From G965267335 sp965267335 (GTDB taxonomy: Bacteria > Bacteroidota > Bacteroidia > Cytophagales > JAAEPT01), in the NCBI GenBank assembly GCA_965267335.1, contig OZ253953.1:3472001-3536000 (forward strand): DNA of 64,000 bases. The letters run 5' to 3'. How positions within the stretch are numbered: the stretch's first letter is position 1; the number at the start of each line of letters is the position of its first letter. Made by a program: the position numbers and the translations under genes. Below, in pieces: positions 37,221 through 46,136 of this stretch. Under the pieces are notes generated by a model. That model was not told the DNA's origin. It searched no databases and was given only the letters and a program-made list of their open reading frames with translations.

Positions 37221-39647
37221 ATGAAGAAAATACTCGCGACCTCAATTCTTTCCTTACTGCTATTGACTACCGCTTTTTCACAGCGTGTTGTGGGCTATTA
37301 CCCACACTGGAAGTCAATTAGCGATGTCAACAATATTCAATGGGGCAAAATCACAGACATTGTCTATGCCTTTGCAACGACAGATGGTTCGGGTAATATC
37401 ACAATTCAGAATTCTACAATTTTTAATGCCGTGGTATCCGGTGCTCAAACAAATGGAGTAAAAGTCCATCTTTCAATTGGAGGTGCAGGTCAATCAGGAA
37501 ATTTCGGAACAGTTGCCGGCAACTCAACAAACAGAACTAATTTCGCAAATAACCTTGCTACCATTGTAGAAAACAATGACCTGGATGGGGTTGATATTGA
37601 CTGGGAATTCCCTGCTTCCTGGGAATCCACCAATTTCACCAACCTGGTTTCAGCGGTGAGATCAGCACTAGACGGTAGCGAAAGCACACTGGGAAAAACA
37701 CTTGAGTTAACCGCTGCAGTATCCCCGGTACAGTACAACAATGATGCAATCACCGCATCAAGCTATACTTACATCGACTATTTCAATATTATGGCCTATG
37801 ATGACGATCGGGGAATCCATGGATCAAATCACTCAGCCTACGATTTTGCGGTTGAATCAATTACATATTGGTCCACTACAAAAGGGCTTTCCAAAAGTAA
37901 AATGAGGCTAGGGGTTCCTTTCTACGGAAGAAATTCCTGGACTGATGAAGCGTATAATACGTTGGGAGCCGCAGACCCGGCCACTGCATTCAATTCTGAC
38001 AGTTACAACGGATACTACTACAATGGCAACACAACTATTCAAAACAAATCACAGTTGGTTCTTGACGAAGGTCTTGATGGTATTATGATCTGGGAACTGA
38101 GTCAGGACCGTACCGATCAATATTCTCTTCTTACGGTCATTGACAACATATTAGAGGCTGGAACTCCTTGTGAAAACCCTAATCTCGGATTCAAAAAGAG
38201 CTTATGTGAAAGTCCGACAATTACTCTCGATCCGGATGTATCGCAGGGAAACCCGGACTTTACATTTGCATGGACTCAAGATGGCTCCAGCATGGGATTA
38301 ACAACAGAAACCATTGATGTCACAGTAGCTGGTGAATATTGTGTAACATATACCCACCAAACGGGAAGTTGTCCGGAGAAAGAAGCGTGTGTGGATGTAA
38401 TCGATGCGGAGGCAGTTAATACCCAAGATGGTTCACGGTGCGGTACAGGCACGGTAGATCTTCAAATTCTTGATGCTGGTACCTATAAGTGGTACGATCA
38501 GGAAACAAATGGCACACAACTAGGCATTGGCACGTCTTTCACTACACCGTCAATCAGCACCACGACCACCTATTGGGTAGAAAAACCCGCAGTGAGTGAC
38601 ACCGTTGGTAAAGAGTATCCATCAGGTATGCCAGCATGGGGTGATGGTTGGACTCCAGCTAATTCAGATGACCCGGGGAATGACAACTATGCCCGATTAA
38701 TCTTTGATGCACTTTCGGACTTCACAATTGATTATGTAACAATCTACTCTTCAACAAGTCAAACGATCACCTTTACTATATACAATAGCAGTGGAGGAAC
38801 TGTGGGAAGTACGACAGAAACAGTAGGCGCAGGCAAAATTCGCGTTCCAATCAACATTGATGTTACAACGGGATCTGATTATGAATTTGGCATTTCAGAT
38901 GGTGCCACAATATGGCTAGAAGATGATGGCATGAGTACCGATCGCGGGTACCCATTTACTGATGCAGGCGTACTTTCAATCACTGCAACGGACACAAAAT
39001 GGGGTGGCGTCAACAATTGGTACCTGGGAATTTATGATTGGGAAGTGTCTGCGGGAGGCTCTTGCGGCAGAGTACCTGTTACGGCTACGATTGAATCAGA
39101 TTGCACGCCTCCTGTAGTTAGCTTCAACTCCCCTACCAACGGTGGCAGCCAAGAAGGCCTGGCCGGAGTAACATTGAGTGTGGATGCTACTGATAGCGAT
39201 GGAAGTGTTTCCTCGGTTTCATTTAACGTATATCAAGGATCAAACCCTACTCCAGTGGCTACCTATTCGGGCACACAGGCTTCTAATACCTTTACAGCAA
39301 CATGGATTCCAACCGAAGAAGGCAGTTATACTATTGAAGCTACTGCTACCGATGATGATGGAAACCAAACAACAGAGTCAATCTCATTTACTATCACTAT
39401 CGTAAGTGCAATTAGCAATACAATCGAAAGTAGCATTGTTGTTTACCCTAACCCATCCAGCGACTCATACTTCATAGGCTCTGAATCAGGGCAAACATAT
39501 GACTATAGGGTCATCTCATTGGACGGGGTAACTCTAGAAAGTGGAAACACTGAGGGCAGCATAGGTTCAGAGTTAAGTTCGGGAATTTATATTCTGGAAC
39601 TATCAAACGGCAGCCAAAGAGGGGTATTCAGAATTATCAAAGAGTAA
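37221..39647 (+). CDS. GH18 chitinase with Ig domains and T9SS type A tail
   Basis: ATG 37221 gives signal peptide MKKILATSILSLLLLTTAFSQ; an upstream in-frame ATG at 37134 would add 29 residues with no function I can see. The mature enzyme has a GH18 barrel at about 22-330 with HLSIGGAG and a complete catalytic strand LDGVDIDWEFP (Asp122, Asp125, Asp127, Glu129), ending GIMIWELSQDRTDQYSLL. Then come an Ig module, an Ig_7-like module (WYDQETNGTQLG ... CGRVPVTATI) with an inserted jelly-roll-like domain at about 450-615, a bacterial Ig domain (VTLSVDATDSDGSVSSVSF) and a type A tail (IVVYPNPSSDSYFI ... LSSGIYILEL). It is the most canonical chitinase of the five-gene cluster. Confidence 0.93.
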   Translation: MKKILATSILSLLLLTTAFSQRVVGYYPHWKSISDVNNIQWGKITDIVYAFATTDGSGNITIQNSTIFNAVVSGAQTNGVKVHLSIGGAGQSGNFGTVAGNSTNRTNFANNLATIVENNDLDGVDIDWEFPASWESTNFTNLVSAVRSALDGSESTLGKTLELTAAVSPVQYNNDAITASSYTYIDYFNIMAYDDDRGIHGSNHSAYDFAVESITYWSTTKGLSKSKMRLGVPFYGRNSWTDEAYNTLGAADPATAFNSDSYNGYYYNGNTTIQNKSQLVLDEGLDGIMIWELSQDRTDQYSLLTVIDNILEAGTPCENPNLGFKKSLCESPTITLDPDVSQGNPDFTFAWTQDGSSMGLTTETIDVTVAGEYCVTYTHQTGSCPEKEACVDVIDAEAVNTQDGSRCGTGTVDLQILDAGTYKWYDQETNGTQLGIGTSFTTPSISTTTTYWVEKPAVSDTVGKEYPSGMPAWGDGWTPANSDDPGNDNYARLIFDALSDFTIDYVTIYSSTSQTITFTIYNSSGGTVGSTTETVGAGKIRVPINIDVTTGSDYEFGISDGATIWLEDDGMSTDRGYPFTDAGVLSITATDTKWGGVNNWYLGIYDWEVSAGGSCGRVPVTATIESDCTPPVVSFNSPTNGGSQEGLAGVTLSVDATDSDGSVSSVSFNVYQGSNPTPVATYSGTQASNTFTATWIPTEEGSYTIEATATDDDGNQTTESISFTITIVSAISNTIESSIVVYPNPSSDSYFIGSESGQTYDYRVISLDGVTLESGNTEGSIGSELSSGIYILELSNGSQRGVFRIIKE

Positions 39648-39674
39648 AATAGAGTAAGTCTATACAACAATATT

Positions 39675-39724
39675 CAACACCTGATTAACTTTTATCACAT
39701 AAAGTTGGTCAGGTGTTTTTTTGT
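39675..39724 (+). terminator. Rho-independent terminator of the plus-strand chitinase
   Basis: ACACCTGA and AACTTT pair with AAAGTT and TCAGGTGT in a long interrupted stem, followed by a run of seven T. It lies about 30 bases past the stop at 39647. Confidence 0.85.
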
Positions 39725-39745
39725 TGAAAAAGAAGAGAATTACGG

Positions 39746-40105
39746 TTATGCAACACCTTGAATGATATGAAGTTCATGCCTGAGTTCCTCAGTCGCATAC
39801 TCCATTTGTGTCTTTAGGTAAATAAATTGGTCATAATCTACTTTACCACCAGACAAACCCGCACTTTCAAAATCTCTGATGAGCTGTTTACAACTTCCTA
39901 TTCCCATGGTATCAATGTTTGTCTTAAGCTTGTGTGCAATCCTGCCGACTTCAACCCAATGTGACTTTAAAATGGAGGTCTCTAGCTCACTCAAAAGTTT
40001 GGGGGTACTATCAAAAAAAACAGAAATCATTTCCAACTTCATGTGCTCCGCCAATGTCCCGAAGGAATTGAGATAGTCGAGGTTGATATATTTGTAATCG
40101 TCCAC
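39746..40105 (-). CDS. Stand-alone histidine phosphotransfer (Hpt) protein
   Basis: A 119-residue, all-helical protein. VGRIAHKLKTNIDTMG carries the phospho-accepting His58 in the standard Hpt motif (AHxLK). The rest fits a four-helix bundle (residues 12-110). It relays phosphate between receiver domains and has no DNA-binding part. It lies 97 bases behind the hybrid kinase on the same strand. That kinase's own C-terminal Hpt-like region lacks a usable His, so this protein probably completes its phosphorelay. Confidence 0.88.
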   Translation of the reverse strand: MDDYKYINLDYLNSFGTLAEHMKLEMISVFFDSTPKLLSELETSILKSHWVEVGRIAHKLKTNIDTMGIGSCKQLIRDFESAGLSGGKVDYDQFIYLKTQMEYATEELRHELHIIQGVA

Positions 40106-40202
40106 TTGATTAATTTAACGACTACCAAAATGAAAAGATTCCTTCTTTTGTATTAAAATACCATAGGTGAATCCTTGAAATCAGGCGACCAATAAATCAA
40201 TT

Positions 40203-42485
40203 TTACCACCTAGAATTACTCGTATTTATTTCAAAAAGGGCGTTTCTTAATTGGGTCTCTATATCGATCATTATTCTCAGAGCTGAATTAAATACCCATA
40301 CTTTGTTGGAACCTGAACCTGATAAGCTCTCAATTACTTTACCGAGTTCAACAACAGCTTCCTGCATTTCGAGCTTTTCCAAAAGAGACTTCAATTCAAT
40401 TAATTTGCTTTTGAAACCATCCCAACCTGACCGCCTAGCTAAATTTAAACCTTCCTCTATGACGGAAGATACGATTTGGGAATTATTACTTAGTTCATGT
40501 AATAGCTTATGAACGTTACCATTGTACTTTTTGTACAACCTTTTCAAGAGATAGTTCTGAAAACTTACCTTATCTTTTTTTCCATTAGGATGTACACCAC
40601 ACAGTTTACCAAGTTTAGATTTCAGTATACTTTCCTCAAAGGGTTTGGACACGTAATCATTAAATCCATCCTCCAAAAAACTTTCCTTGGCTCCCGCAAG
40701 AGCATTTGCCGTAAGAGCCAGAATAGGAATATTGCTCCCTAACTCACTCCTAATGATCTTTGTAACTTCTACACCACTCAACTTCGGCATTTGCACATCC
40801 ATTAGTATACCTTGGTATTTCCCCGAATTTTGCTTAAAAAGCGCCAAGGCCTCTTCTCCGTCTGCTGCCATATCAAAAACCACTCCCCAACTACTGAGAA
40901 TGGTTCTGATCAATACCTGGTTGAATTCATTATCCTCCGCAACTAACAGATGTATACCACTCAAATCATATTCATCGTATTGAGTTTTCGTCTTATCATT
41001 CAGCTCCTCTACTCGTGAAAGTGTCAAATCAAAACTAAAGACAGTCCCCACCCCTTTTTCGCTTTCCACCAGAATTTCCGAGCTGTACAACTCGACTAAC
41101 TCCTTGCTTATTGACAGTCCCAAACCGGTTCCCCCAAATTTCCTTGTAGTACTCTGGTCTTCCTGAGTAAATGGATCAAAAATGCTAGAAAGCTTTTCTT
41201 CCGCTATACCTATGCCGGTATCGCGTACACTGAACCTGATTCTTTCAGTATTTTGCACCTGATCGTAGCTTAATGACTGAACACCTACTTCTACATATCC
41301 CTTATCCGTGAATTTAATCGCATTCGTAGCCAGGTTCATTAATATTTGGTTTAGTCTGACAGGATCGCCCCAATAGTACTTATCCAGTTGCTCATCAAAC
41401 TGCATTTTCAGCTCAACCCCTTTCTCCTGGGCTCTCAGCTTAATTGAATCAATAATATTCTTCACACTCTCATATAGAGAAAAGCGAATATATTCCAACT
41501 CAAGTTTTCCGGACTCGATTTTAGAGATATCTAGAACATCATTAATTATAACCAGCAGATTAGAAGCTCCTTTTATGATAATATCGGTATATTCCTTTTG
41601 GTCTTGATTCAAATTTGTTTCTGAGAGCAATCTGGCCATTCCAATAATTGCATTCATTGGCGTTCGTATTTCATGACTCATATTAGCCAGGAATCTTTCT
41701 TTTGCCAATGCCGAAGTAGAGGATTCCTCCAGAGCCTTTAATAACTCCTGCTCCAACACCTTCCTCTTCGTTATCTCCCTCACAACCGCAGTAAACTCAA
41801 GGACATATCCATTCCTCTCAAGTAATTGTACATTCTGACCCACCCACAATTCGTTGCCTTCTTTAGTTAAAACAGGAAACTCTAAATAACTTACCTCACT
41901 CCTTTTTTTGAAGTGCTCTTCATAAAACTCAAAGACCTTAGGCTTATAGTCTTCCCGTATCAAATCCGTGAAATGCTTACCAACTAACTCGGCTCGGGTA
42001 TATCCTACAATCTTTTCGGCTATTGGATTCACATAGGTAAAAAAACCTTCTGGAGAAGCCTTATAAATTATATCGTTGGTATTCTCAACAAGTCTTTGGA
42101 ATCGCTCCTTTGATTCCTTATACCCCTTTACCATTGCCATATACTGGCTCACGTCATAAATAAAAAGTAAAAAATTGTTATGATACCGCCTCAGCACACC
42201 ACTAAACTGCTTTGTACCAAGGGTTATTAAGGGGATTTTGAGTGAGTCTACAAAGTCACCTTCATCACTCGGGAGCTTCAAAAGTTCATCTGAAAGTTCA
42301 TTATCTAAAATCTCACTTAAAACTTCCTCGCCTCTCACATTTGCATACAAAACACGAAACCGGGTGTCTAGCAAGAAGATCGGGCTGGGATTATCATTCA
42401 AAAAAGTAGTGACAACATCATCAGCCGAAACTGACATTATTCCATTCAAAGAGGTGTTTTTTTTATTAAATAATTTCTTAGCCAA
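40203..42485 (-). CDS. Soluble PAS-PAS hybrid histidine kinase
   Basis: A 760-residue protein with PAS at about 20-115 (PIFLLDTRFRVLYANVRG), PAS plus PAC at about 125-245 (NTNDIIYKASPEGFFTYVNPIAEKIVGYTR), HisKA with His271 (LANMSHEIRTPMNAIIG), HATPase_c at about 375-490 (N box NLATNAIKF, G1 DTGIGI, G2 GTGLGLSI) and a receiver at about 512-630 with Asp563 (LMDVQMPKLSG). A helical C-terminus of about 120 residues follows. No membrane segment or signal is present, so the cue is cytosolic. The C-terminal helices have Hpt-like length, but no His sits where it should. The target response regulator is not adjacent; the single-domain regulator at 58445 is one candidate. Confidence 0.92.
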   Translation of the reverse strand: MAKKLFNKKNTSLNGIMSVSADDVVTTFLNDNPSPIFLLDTRFRVLYANVRGEEVLSEILDNELSDELLKLPSDEGDFVDSLKIPLITLGTKQFSGVLRRYHNNFLLFIYDVSQYMAMVKGYKESKERFQRLVENTNDIIYKASPEGFFTYVNPIAEKIVGYTRAELVGKHFTDLIREDYKPKVFEFYEEHFKKRSEVSYLEFPVLTKEGNELWVGQNVQLLERNGYVLEFTAVVREITKRKVLEQELLKALEESSTSALAKERFLANMSHEIRTPMNAIIGMARLLSETNLNQDQKEYTDIIIKGASNLLVIINDVLDISKIESGKLELEYIRFSLYESVKNIIDSIKLRAQEKGVELKMQFDEQLDKYYWGDPVRLNQILMNLATNAIKFTDKGYVEVGVQSLSYDQVQNTERIRFSVRDTGIGIAEEKLSSIFDPFTQEDQSTTRKFGGTGLGLSISKELVELYSSEILVESEKGVGTVFSFDLTLSRVEELNDKTKTQYDEYDLSGIHLLVAEDNEFNQVLIRTILSSWGVVFDMAADGEEALALFKQNSGKYQGILMDVQMPKLSGVEVTKIIRSELGSNIPILALTANALAGAKESFLEDGFNDYVSKPFEESILKSKLGKLCGVHPNGKKDKVSFQNYLLKRLYKKYNGNVHKLLHELSNNSQIVSSVIEEGLNLARRSGWDGFKSKLIELKSLLEKLEMQEAVVELGKVIESLSGSGSNKVWVFNSALRIMIDIETQLRNALFEINTSNSRW

Positions 42486-42593
42486 ACTTGTTCGAATAAG
42501 GAGTTCGAGACAGAATGATATAGTTCAGAAAAGTTTTTGGCTAATACTATAGGTGTACCTCTTATTTTTGATAAGCAACCCTCTTATTATAAT

Positions 42594-43817
42594 TCACTCA
42601 CAGTAGACTTTTAGAATTTTGGAGGCTAGCTTTTGAAGCTCATCGTTTGCAGTTTCCTCCCCTTCACGACAATGCTTACAAATGTTTGAAATCTGATTTT
42701 GGATACCGCTGTCATTTTGAACTATTGCAGCTGCTCTTAATACCTGAAGTGCCTTCAAATCGAACGAACTCTGGTTTTCATCATAATGTTTCTGAGCTAA
42801 ATCTATATGCTCTGTTTTAACATTATCACAATTAGCCATAGCATTGACAAAACTTATATTGAAATACAAATTGCTTGGATGGAAGTAATAAAGACCATTC
42901 TCCTTACCTTTAATTTTCATTTCAGCCTCGTAAAACTGATCGGAGGCTCCGCAATAAACCTTAGACTCAAGCAATGCAAGCCCATAATAATAATGAATAT
43001 CAGGATCCGATTTTCCTGCCTCAATGGCTATTTGAAAATCATTTAAGGCCTTTTTTTCATTTTCCGAGTTGAGATAAGCCACTCCCCGTTGAAAAAAATA
43101 CTTTGCGTAGTAACCTTTATCATAATCTTCCTTCGGAACTTCTTCAACGGCCGCATCGTGGTATTCCAGCGATTCTTTAAAATCACCCTTGGCATTGTAA
43201 CATACCCCCATAATCATATTAATCTCTTTGGATGAGGGCGTTAGTTTTTTACATGACTCAAAATAGTTCAGTGCCTTGTCAATGTTGTTTTGGTAATAGT
43301 GAATGTAACCCAGATAGTAATTAGCATTCCATATTGTAGTATTATCCTTTGCTATTTTTAAAACTCCTTCAAGTTTTACCACACTTTGGTCAAACTCCCT
43401 TGTAGCGTACAAATAATAGCCATGTACAAAAGCCAGTTGTTCATCTTTCTCCTCTAGATCTTCTAATTGATTAATGTAAAACTGTGCTTTGGCATATTCA
43501 CCACAGCACGTACTATTGATCACCTTCATCAAATAAACTTCATATTTATTATCTGAGTACTTATCAGCACTATCCAGGTATTTTTTTGATTCCCAATTGC
43601 ATCTGTGATGGTCCCAGGCGTATTGACACTTTGCTTTTAATAAATATGCTGCTCCGGAACGAGGATTTCTTTTTAAGCCCGCATCGCAGTTCATATCAGC
43701 CTTGGCGTATTCTCCTCTTTCAAAGAAGTTTCGAGCTTGCTTCAAATAACGATCTTCAGGTGGTTGAGCCCATACGTTAGTGCCAATAAGAAAGAGGAAA
43801 AGAATTAGTAGTCTCAT
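42594..43817 (-). CDS. Exported TPR protein
   Basis: ATG 43817 gives signal peptide MRLLILFLFLIGTNVWAQ and about 407 residues; the frame also has an ATG ten codons earlier. Nearly all of the mature protein is tetratricopeptide repeats (for example YLKQARNFFERGEYAKADMNCDAGLKRNPRSGAAYLLKA, ANYYLGYIHYYQNNIDKALNYFESCKKLTP, INMIMGVCYNAKGDFKESLEYHDAAVE). It ends with a Cys-containing helix (ISNICKHCREG). It is a periplasmic protein-binding scaffold; the partner is unknown. Divergent from the LamG-OmpA gene with a 378-base spacer. Confidence 0.8.
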   Translation of the reverse strand: MRLLILFLFLIGTNVWAQPPEDRYLKQARNFFERGEYAKADMNCDAGLKRNPRSGAAYLLKAKCQYAWDHHRCNWESKKYLDSADKYSDNKYEVYLMKVINSTCCGEYAKAQFYINQLEDLEEKDEQLAFVHGYYLYATREFDQSVVKLEGVLKIAKDNTTIWNANYYLGYIHYYQNNIDKALNYFESCKKLTPSSKEINMIMGVCYNAKGDFKESLEYHDAAVEEVPKEDYDKGYYAKYFFQRGVAYLNSENEKKALNDFQIAIEAGKSDPDIHYYYGLALLESKVYCGASDQFYEAEMKIKGKENGLYYFHPSNLYFNISFVNAMANCDNVKTEHIDLAQKHYDENQSSFDLKALQVLRAAAIVQNDSGIQNQISNICKHCREGEETANDELQKLASKILKVYCE

Positions 43818-43847
43818 CAGAAGCTGGATATTCAAAAGTGAACACAA

Positions 43848-44195
43848 TGTAATAATTTACACCTTATCAACAAAAAGCATACCTAACCATATAAATCACC
43901 AATCCCTTCACAACCTTTTTAATATTTAGCTCCTACTTGCATTCACCCCTTCGATATGTGATTATGCTTTGTTCATTTAAGCAACAAAAAATTGCCATGC
44001 CTAAACATATATCAAACATTGGTAACCAAATGGTACGAGGAAAGCAAAATTTGTATTTTACATGATTTCAAGGGTAATAAAATTGGTATCTATCTCCGAA
44101 ACACCTAATTCATATCTTTCAATTCTTCAGCACGTAAAGGAAATTGTTGAGCTACCATTCTTTTCATATTAGCACCAATTGTTATTTTAAACATT
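43848..44195. promoter_or_regulatory. Divergent intergenic region, TPR / LamG-OmpA genes
   Basis: 348 AT-rich bases with no ORF. Candidate plus-strand -7 elements such as TATCTTTC near 44114 are weak matches to TAnnTTTG. Nothing else is recognisable. Confidence 0.3.
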
Positions 44196-45527
44196 ATGAA
44201 ACAATTACTTACTCTTCTTTGTGCCGTTGCTATCAGTCTTCCTTTAAACGCGCAGGATTTTCAGAAAGGACTGATCCTGAAATATGACTTCAATAAATCA
44301 GCTGTAGATTCCGTATCAGGAAAAGATATAGAACTAACCGGTACTCACTATGCTAAAGATTTTTGTGAAACTGAAGGCAAATCACTTGAATTCAGAATAG
44401 AGGGTCAATTTGCTCGACAATCGATTTCTGACGAGGCCTTCAAAGGCCATAGTGGACTTACATTTTCTACCTGGGTCTACTACAAGAAAGATAAGGCTGG
44501 CAATCCATACTTCATCGGAGGACAGTGGAATAAGAAGAATATAGAAAGAAGATTCTCGATGATGCTCGATGAGGAACATCATATTATATTCCGAGTAAAC
44601 GATGGAAAGACATGGGAAAAAGGTGTCAGGAGCGACAAAAAGCTTTATGATGAGGTGTGGTATCACGTGGTTGGTGTCTATCATAAAGATGAGCGCTATC
44701 AAATTTTCATTAACGGAGAATTACATGGTATGGGACTCCAAACCGGAAGTGGTATCAACCCATCTACCAGCCAGCCATTTGTACTCGGCAATCAACTCAA
44801 AGGAGACAGTACCAGCTTAATCTACCGGGGACGATTGGACAAAGTTCGCCTTTATAACCGGGCCCTATCCTTACATGAAATTCAACAATTATATCATCTG
44901 GAAAAATCATCAGAATGCATCACTCTTTATACAGTCCATGGTAATATCAAAGACTTATTAACCAATGACAAGGTGGGGGCAAACATTCACTTAAATCACG
45001 TGGGTAAAAAAGAAAACCACCCATTCAGCTTCAACTGGGACGGTACATTCAAATTCAAAACTGAAAAGAATGCTTCTTACTCTATTAAATTACTGGCAGA
45101 GAATTATTTTGAGTATACCGATACAATAGGCCCTTTTACGCAAGACTCTTGGATCAACCTAAAGATGAAACCAATTGAATTGGAAAGAGTTTTTACGATT
45201 AAGAACCTTCGATTTAAAAGGGGATCCGCTCAAGTTTTACCTAGCTCATACCCTAGCCTCGACAAGCTGGTACAAATGATGATTGAGAATGAAAGTATGG
45301 AAATCGAGCTCCGAGGTCACACCGATAACATTGGTGACTCGGCATTGAATCAGGTTTTGTCTGAAGAACGAGTAGATGAGGTGAAAAAATACCTTGTAGA
45401 TAAAGGTATAGCTGAAAAAAGAATTTCAGGTAAAGGATTTGGCGGTTCGAAACCGATCGCCAGTAACAATATGGAACACACCAGAAGACTTAATCGTAGA
45501 GTAGAATTTGTAGTAACCAAATACTAG
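44196..45527 (+). CDS. LamG-like and OmpA-domain envelope protein
   Basis: A 443-residue protein with signal peptide MKQLLTLLCAVAISLPLNAQ. Residues about 25-235 are a concanavalin/LamG-type sandwich (LILKYDFNKSAVDSVSG, FKGHSGLTFSTWVYY, WYHVVGVYHKDERYQIFINGEL, YRGRLDKVRLYNRALSLHEIQQLY). A short beta module follows at about 245-325 (HGNIKDLLTNDKVGANIHLNHVG), then an OmpA C-terminal peptidoglycan-binding domain at about 335-443 (IELRGHTDNIGD ... RRLNRRVEFVV). It should anchor to peptidoglycan and present a carbohydrate- or protein-binding face. The gene stands alone. Confidence 0.88.
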   Translation: MKQLLTLLCAVAISLPLNAQDFQKGLILKYDFNKSAVDSVSGKDIELTGTHYAKDFCETEGKSLEFRIEGQFARQSISDEAFKGHSGLTFSTWVYYKKDKAGNPYFIGGQWNKKNIERRFSMMLDEEHHIIFRVNDGKTWEKGVRSDKKLYDEVWYHVVGVYHKDERYQIFINGELHGMGLQTGSGINPSTSQPFVLGNQLKGDSTSLIYRGRLDKVRLYNRALSLHEIQQLYHLEKSSECITLYTVHGNIKDLLTNDKVGANIHLNHVGKKENHPFSFNWDGTFKFKTEKNASYSIKLLAENYFEYTDTIGPFTQDSWINLKMKPIELERVFTIKNLRFKRGSAQVLPSSYPSLDKLVQMMIENESMEIELRGHTDNIGDSALNQVLSEERVDEVKKYLVDKGIAEKRISGKGFGGSKPIASNNMEHTRRLNRRVEFVVTKY

Positions 45528-45566
45528 TTCACAAGCTACGACTTATTGACCACGATAAGTAAAAAC

Positions 45567-45980
45567 CTAAATCCTTTCAACACAAATCGTAGCACTGATT
45601 TGGTTGGAGTTGTCGGTTAGAACATCATCATCTATCAATGACAACGCCATAAGATTATGATCTTTATATCCCAGAGACATAATCTTAAGATCGATATGGA
45701 TATCATTAATAAACAAAAACGGAACATCTAATTCAAAACGACCAAGATGATCAGTCTTACCTGAACCTATAATCTTACCCTTGGAACGTACTTGAATCAT
45801 ACCTTCATTAATAGGAATATTCGTATCCTTATCAAGCAAAGCACCTTTCACACGAAACACTGCGTCCTTCAGTTCTTTCTTATCTAAAACGAACTCAAAC
45901 TGTGGAAGAGGTTCATCATAACTGGTTGAAGAAAACCCCTGGAAGTCTAAAAATTGGTGATTCGAGTATCTTAAGTTCAT
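45567..45980 (-). CDS. Small carboxypeptidase-regulatory-like beta-sandwich protein
   Basis: A 137-residue protein without a signal peptide. Residues about 40-135 fit a CarboxypepD_reg/CNA-B-like beta-sandwich (VFRVKGALLDKDTNIPINEGMIQVRSKGKIIGSGKTDHLGRFELDVP). The first 38 residues are polar and may be disordered. Such modules usually occur as parts of larger exported proteins; a stand-alone cytoplasmic version is unusual, and I give no function. Convergent with the LamG-OmpA gene, 39 bases apart. Confidence 0.6.
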   Translation of the reverse strand: MNLRYSNHQFLDFQGFSSTSYDEPLPQFEFVLDKKELKDAVFRVKGALLDKDTNIPINEGMIQVRSKGKIIGSGKTDHLGRFELDVPFLFINDIHIDLKIMSLGYKDHNLMALSLIDDDVLTDNSNQISATICVERI

Positions 45981-46136
45981 AGCTTTAATGTTTTATACTT
46001 TAAAGCTACTCTCCAGATGTAAAGAGATTATTAAGGGTTAACTAAGTTTATATCAAATAATTAGTCATTATATCGTCACAATCACTGAAATAATTCATGA
46101 CGCATCCCCAACATAGGGAAGATTTTAATATATTAA

